This document shows positions 60,658 to 64,000 of a DNA stretch of 64,000 nt, one piece after another. Every line of letters begins with the position of its first letter. Positions within the stretch are counted from its first letter, which is position 1. The stretch spans positions 80,663 to 144,662 of the forward strand of contig NZ_JACSPQ010000053.1 of NCBI RefSeq assembly GCF_014837055.1, read 5' to 3'. Below the pieces are notes generated by a model. It was not told the origin of the DNA, made no database searches, and worked only from the letters and a program-made list of their open reading frames with translations. The stretch comes from Phocaeicola faecium. GTDB taxonomy: Bacteria; Bacteroidota; Bacteroidia; Bacteroidales; Bacteroidaceae. Made by a program: the position numbers and the translations under genes.

Positions 60658-61773
60658 TTACGATTCGCTGTCGGAAAATTCCATCAAATAAGCCTTGATG
60701 AAACCATCTATTTTTCCGTCCATAACACCGTTGACATCCGAAGTCTGGAAGTTGGTACGGTGGTCTTTCACGCGGCGGTCGTCGAACACGTAGCTGCGAA
60801 TCTGCGAGCCCCATTCAATCTTTTTCTTTCCGGCTTCTACCTTTGCCTGCTCTTCCATGCGGTGTTGCAACTCTTTGTCGTAAAGGATAGAGCGCAACTG
60901 ACGCATGGCGTTTTCTTTATTCTTCGGCTGGTCGCGCGTTTCGGTATTTTCAATCAAGATTTCTTCTTCCTCGCCTGTATAAGGGTCTTTGTACTGATAA
61001 CGCAAGCGCACGCCCGATTCTACCTTGTTGACATTCTGTCCTCCCGCACCGCCGCTTCGGAACGTATCCCATGACAGGCGCGCCGGCTCTACCGTTACTT
61101 CGATCGAATCATCGACAAGCGGTGTAACAAAGACCGAAGCAAACGAAGTCATACGCTTGCCCTGTGCATTATAAGGAGAGACACGTACCAAACGATGTAC
61201 TCCGTTCTCACCTTTCAAATAACCGTAAGCATAGGCACCTTCGATATTCATCGTAACGGTTTTGATGCCCGCCTCGTCGCCTTCCTGAAGGTTGGCTACC
61301 GACAACTTATAACCGTGGCTCTCCGCCCAGCGCATGTACATACGCATCAACATCGAAGACCAGTCTTGGCTTTCAGTACCTCCGGCTCCGGAATTTATTT
61401 TCAATACGCAATCCATTTGGTCGGCTTCCGAACGCAGCATGTTCTTCAATTCAAGTTCTTCTACCGCTGTAAGTGCTTTAGCGTATGCATCGTCAACCTC
61501 AGCTTCTGTCACCAGTTCGTCTTTGTAAAAATCGAAAGCCAATTCCAGTTCGTCTGACAGCGTCTTTACTTCATTGTATCCTTCAATCCATCCCTGCAAG
61601 CCCTTCACTTTCTTCATTTGTGCCTCTGCTTTCTTCGCATCATCCCAAAATCCGGGAGCTTGTGTACGGAGCTGTTCTTCCTCTACTTGGACTTTTTTAT
61701 TCTCAATATCCAAATAACGATAAAGTGCAGCTGTACGTTCTTTTACATCTTTTAATTGGTCAATTGTTATCAT
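60658..61773 (-). CDS. prfB: Peptide chain release factor 2
   Basis: Releases finished polypeptides at UAA and UGA; 371 residues. The GGQ catalytic motif is in 'SGGAGGQNVNKVESGVRL'. The stop-codon-reading tripeptide position holds Ser-Pro-Tyr ('VRVSPYNAQGKRMTSF') instead of the usual Ser-Pro-Phe of RF2. The frame is continuous from 'MITIDQLKDVKERTAALYRY' through 'LDIENKK', so the autoregulatory +1 frameshift of E. coli prfB is absent. C-terminal 'WGSQIRSYVFDDRRVKDHRT' is standard. Confidence 0.96.
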   Translation of the reverse strand: MITIDQLKDVKERTAALYRYLDIENKKVQVEEEQLRTQAPGFWDDAKKAEAQMKKVKGLQGWIEGYNEVKTLSDELELAFDFYKDELVTEAEVDDAYAKALTAVEELELKNMLRSEADQMDCVLKINSGAGGTESQDWSSMLMRMYMRWAESHGYKLSVANLQEGDEAGIKTVTMNIEGAYAYGYLKGENGVHRLVRVSPYNAQGKRMTSFASVFVTPLVDDSIEVTVEPARLSWDTFRSGGAGGQNVNKVESGVRLRYQYKDPYTGEEEEILIENTETRDQPKNKENAMRQLRSILYDKELQHRMEEQAKVEAGKKKIEWGSQIRSYVFDDRRVKDHRTNFQTSDVNGVMDGKIDGFIKAYLMEFSDSES

Positions 61774-61884
61774 ATCGGGAAATTATTTTCATTGATTTTG
61801 AGGGTACAAAGATACGATTATTTTAGTTTACAGCCTATCACACAGCAGGGATTTCCTTTGGGGCGGCCCGCGTCAAACAGAAAA

Positions 61885-61928
61885 AAAGCGGAAAATGCTT
61901 CAATCTTTATCGAAACATTTTCCGCTTT
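61885..61928 (-). terminator. Terminator downstream of the acyl-CoA ligase gene
   Basis: 13-bp stem AAAGCGGAAAATG / CATTTTCCGCTTT, with a run of seven T's on the minus strand. It ends the ligase 3' region, which includes palindrome element B. Confidence 0.82.
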
Positions 61929-61964
61929 CTTATTTAGAGCCTTCGTTTAAATTTTCCGATTAAG

Positions 61965-62082
61965 TCCTTTTATCCGCCCTTTTTGAGTTTGTTTCTGGTC
62001 TGTTTTTCCGTTTTCACTCGTCAGATAGCCTGCTATCCTCCTCGGAAACAAATATCAAACTGAGGCAGAGCAAAATTTAAAC
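61965..62082. repeat. Imperfect palindrome, element B
   Basis: End arms GTTTAAATTTT / AAAATTTAAAC, inner imperfect pairing (GAGTTTGTTTCTGG with CGGAAACAAATATCAAACT), and a central GATAGC-CT-GCTATC. The core GTCAGATAGCCTGCTATCCT is shared with element A (13977-14170). It lies in the probable 3' untranslated region of the acyl-CoA ligase gene. Confidence 0.75.
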
Positions 62083-62086
62083 ACTC

Positions 62087-63892
62087 TTAGTCTTCGTACA
62101 TCTTCTCTATTTCTTTCGCATAATTCTTCAACAAAACCGCACGTTTTATTTTCAGTGTATTGGTCAGTTCTCCCCGCTCCATGCTAAAAGGCTGGGGAAG
62201 CAGTGTAAACCGCTTTATCTGTTCGTAATGGGCAAACTGCTGCTGCAATACATCGATACGCATTCGGAACAGTTCTTGTATCTCCGGCTTCTCTAACAAG
62301 TCTTTCAAATCGGTATAAGCAATGTGATGCTCGCGTGCATACTTTTCTACCAATGGATAATCAGGAACAATCAATGCCGAAACATATTTCCGCTGGTCGG
62401 CAATCACCGAAATCTGGTCGATATACCGGTCTACCACCAACTTGGTTTCGATGGCTTGCGGAGCGATATACTTTCCGTTCGACGTTTTAAACAAATCTTT
62501 GATTCTATCGGTGAGATATAAAAATCCATCTTTCATGTAACCGGCATCTCCCGTACGGAACCAGCCGTCGTCTGTAAACACAGCTTTCGTAATGGCCTCT
62601 TTCTTATAATATCCTTTTGTTATAGTCCCCCCACGCAGCAGGATTTCATTATTATCTCCTATCTTCAGTTCTACTCCTGAGAGAACCCGACCTACCCCGC
62701 CAATACGAAAGTCGTTCTTCCAATCACAAGACACCGTGGCTGTACTTTCCGTCAATCCGTATCCGGCAACCATATTGATACCTACCGAATGGACAAATTC
62801 TTCCACTTTCTCAGGTATGGCAGCACCGGCAGTGGGGAAAAAGTTTCCGTTTTCTATCCCTATGGTCTTCTTCAACAGATTAAAAATAGTTCTATCATAA
62901 AACTTATATTTCATGGCAAGAAACAAAGGCGGCTTTTTGCCGTTCATCCGGTAATCAATATTATACTTCTTACCGGTACGCAAGGCATCCAACATCATGG
63001 CTTTAGCCAAACCTTTTGTCTCGTTAATTTTTTCTTGTGCTCCTGCATAAACTTTTTCCCAAAAGCGCGGAACGCTACACATTGCTGTAGGCCGAATCTC
63101 CTTTATCGTTTTCTGTATATCATGCGGACGCAAATTGATGCAAAGCACGCATCCCTGACCTAAACAGAAATAAGACCATGCACGCTCAAAGATATGAGTA
63201 AACGGCAAGAAACTCATGACAACATCTTTATCGCTCAAGTCCACCAACCGAATTTTGTTTATCTTAAAAGCTGTCTCATAATTAGAGTGGCAAAGCATGA
63301 CACCCTTCGAGTCTCCTGTGGTTCCTGATGTATACAAGATATTTGCCAAATCATCCGACGAAGATGCCGCAGTGCGTCTGTTTACTTCCTCCTGAAAAGC
63401 ACCGCTTCCTCCTTTCTCCAAGAAAGCATCAAAATAAATAGATGTATTGTCTTCTGGAGCAAGCGTTACAGATGGATCAAAAATAATAATTTGCCTGAGC
63501 CCTTTACACTGACTGCATACATGATAAGCTGTATCATATTGATATTGCTCACCAACAAAAAGGAAACGAATCTCAGCGTCCTCTAAAATATAATGCACTT
63601 GAGTCTCCGAACTGGTAGCGTATAAAGGAACCGTCACAACACGGTCGGCAAAAGCTCCAAAATCCAAATAAAGAGATTCCGGCTTGTTCTGTGAAAAAAT
63701 TCCAATATTTTCTTGTTCTTTTATCCCCAAGGCAATGAGGGCATTTGAAACCTGTCGTACTTTATTTGCAAATTGATTCCATGTAACGGAAATCCAAGAA
63801 TCCGTATCGTAATCACGGTATTTTAAGGCTATTTTATTCCCATACTTTTCCGCTTGTTGCGGAACCATTTGAGACAAATAAGAATTCATCAT
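62087..63892 (-). CDS. Long-chain fatty-acid-CoA ligase (AMP-forming)
   Basis: 601 residues. Activates fatty acids to acyl-CoA through an acyl-adenylate. AMP-binding motif 'NILYTSGTTGDSKGVMLCHS', 'MSFLPFTHIFERAWSYF', 'NMVAGYGLTESTATVSCDW', and the C-terminal 'DGWFRTGDAGYMKDGFLYLT' followed by 'DRIKDLFKTSNGKYIAPQAI' are the long-chain ligase signature. The short form without an extra N-terminal domain fits bacterial FadD-like or long-chain enzymes. No signal peptide. Either of the first two Met codons could start. It may recycle host-derived or membrane fatty acids. Confidence 0.94.
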   Translation of the reverse strand: MMNSYLSQMVPQQAEKYGNKIALKYRDYDTDSWISVTWNQFANKVRQVSNALIALGIKEQENIGIFSQNKPESLYLDFGAFADRVVTVPLYATSSETQVHYILEDAEIRFLFVGEQYQYDTAYHVCSQCKGLRQIIIFDPSVTLAPEDNTSIYFDAFLEKGGSGAFQEEVNRRTAASSSDDLANILYTSGTTGDSKGVMLCHSNYETAFKINKIRLVDLSDKDVVMSFLPFTHIFERAWSYFCLGQGCVLCINLRPHDIQKTIKEIRPTAMCSVPRFWEKVYAGAQEKINETKGLAKAMMLDALRTGKKYNIDYRMNGKKPPLFLAMKYKFYDRTIFNLLKKTIGIENGNFFPTAGAAIPEKVEEFVHSVGINMVAGYGLTESTATVSCDWKNDFRIGGVGRVLSGVELKIGDNNEILLRGGTITKGYYKKEAITKAVFTDDGWFRTGDAGYMKDGFLYLTDRIKDLFKTSNGKYIAPQAIETKLVVDRYIDQISVIADQRKYVSALIVPDYPLVEKYAREHHIAYTDLKDLLEKPEIQELFRMRIDVLQQQFAHYEQIKRFTLLPQPFSMERGELTNTLKIKRAVLLKNYAKEIEKMYED

Positions 63893-64000
63893 GAGTCGGT
63901 ATATTTAATAACTCATGCAAATATATGATTTTATTTGTGACAGCCATAAAAAAAGTAAACAAAAAGGAGTTTATTCGGAGGGGAAGAAATAAAAAAAGGC
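63893..64000. other. Upstream region at window edge
   Basis: AT-rich sequence of about 108 bases with no complete gene. It includes CAAATATA at 63918-63925, the minus-strand form of TATATTTG, a likely -7 box of the acyl-CoA ligase gene. Confidence 0.5.

Noticed and set aside
61690..61773. Programmed frameshift in prfB
   Set aside because: The frame is continuous and the usual CTT-TGA-C site is absent.

Overview
The window is chromosomal DNA from a member of the Bacteroidales, most likely Bacteroidaceae (Bacteroides or Phocaeicola type). The evidence is the promoter grammar (a TTG or TTTG box about 19-20 bases before TAnnTTTG), the glycine-lipid pair glsA-glsB, a fimbrillin-family lipoprotein, a TPR-HTH regulator beside a TonB-receptor-like protein, a GH3-family enzyme, several DUFs typical of the phylum (DUF4861, DUF3108, Big_5), and the near absence of Shine-Dalgarno sequences. 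Most of the window is ordinary core genome. The accessory part is about 22.8-26.6 kb, with decayed genes again at 39.4-42.8 kb.

Layout. 1-4.3 kb, minus strand: the head of the division and cell-wall cluster (rsmH, ftsL-like, ftsI, murE cut by the window edge), with no mraZ. 4.9-6.7 kb: glsA-glsB. 6.8-13.9 kb, minus: frr, rsgA and a complete RND efflux system (periplasmic adaptor, inner-membrane pump, TolC-like exit duct). 14.4-17.4 kb: a histidine phosphatase facing rnc, fabF and acpP. 17.8-18.3 kb: tRNA-Leu(CAA) enclosed by two near-identical 90-base inverted copies of a small-RNA-like unit. 18.4-22.5 kb: SulP transporter, rubrerythrin with a PerR-like operator, and enolase. 22.7-26.6 kb: tRNA-Asp(GTC) followed by an island remnant. 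A 15-base stretch of the tRNA 3' end recurs 1,954 bases downstream, inside a broken mobilization-like gene. Beyond that lie an acetyltransferase and an AraC regulator missing part of its DNA-binding domain.

26.7-30.9 kb, minus: a four-gene surface-glycan locus (fused cytidylyltransferase/dehydrogenase, LicD, two glycosyltransferases) that looks built to make CDP-ribitol and transfer ribitol phosphate. 31.2-32.1 kb: a small membrane protein with a winged-helix regulator. 32.5-37.4 kb: DUF4861 lipoprotein, PBP4-type carboxypeptidase, dihydrolipoyl dehydrogenase and two PH-like membrane proteins. 37.5-42.8 kb: nadB, a frameshifted TPR-HTH regulator and a truncated receptor-like outer-membrane protein. 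42.9-47.2 kb: a GH3/Big_5/DUF3108 operon. 47.4-52.4 kb: phosphofructokinase, Dus, a xanthine permease/phosphoribosyltransferase pair and a fimbrillin. 52.6-58.9 kb: alkaline phosphatase, a TlpA-like lipoprotein, a helix-hairpin-helix protein, a neurotransmitter-sodium-symporter-family protein and VanZ. 59.1-63.9 kb: an ECF sigma factor, a CYTH protein, a 47-residue membrane peptide, prfB and a long-chain acyl-CoA ligase.

The most unusual features are non-coding. At least seven intergenic copies of a roughly 95-base double-hairpin repeat are scattered through the window. Two long imperfect palindromes share a 22-base core. A 149-base element has perfect 19-base terminal inverted repeats. The twin small-RNA units surround tRNA-Leu. 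All calls were made by reading the sequence; no database search was run.
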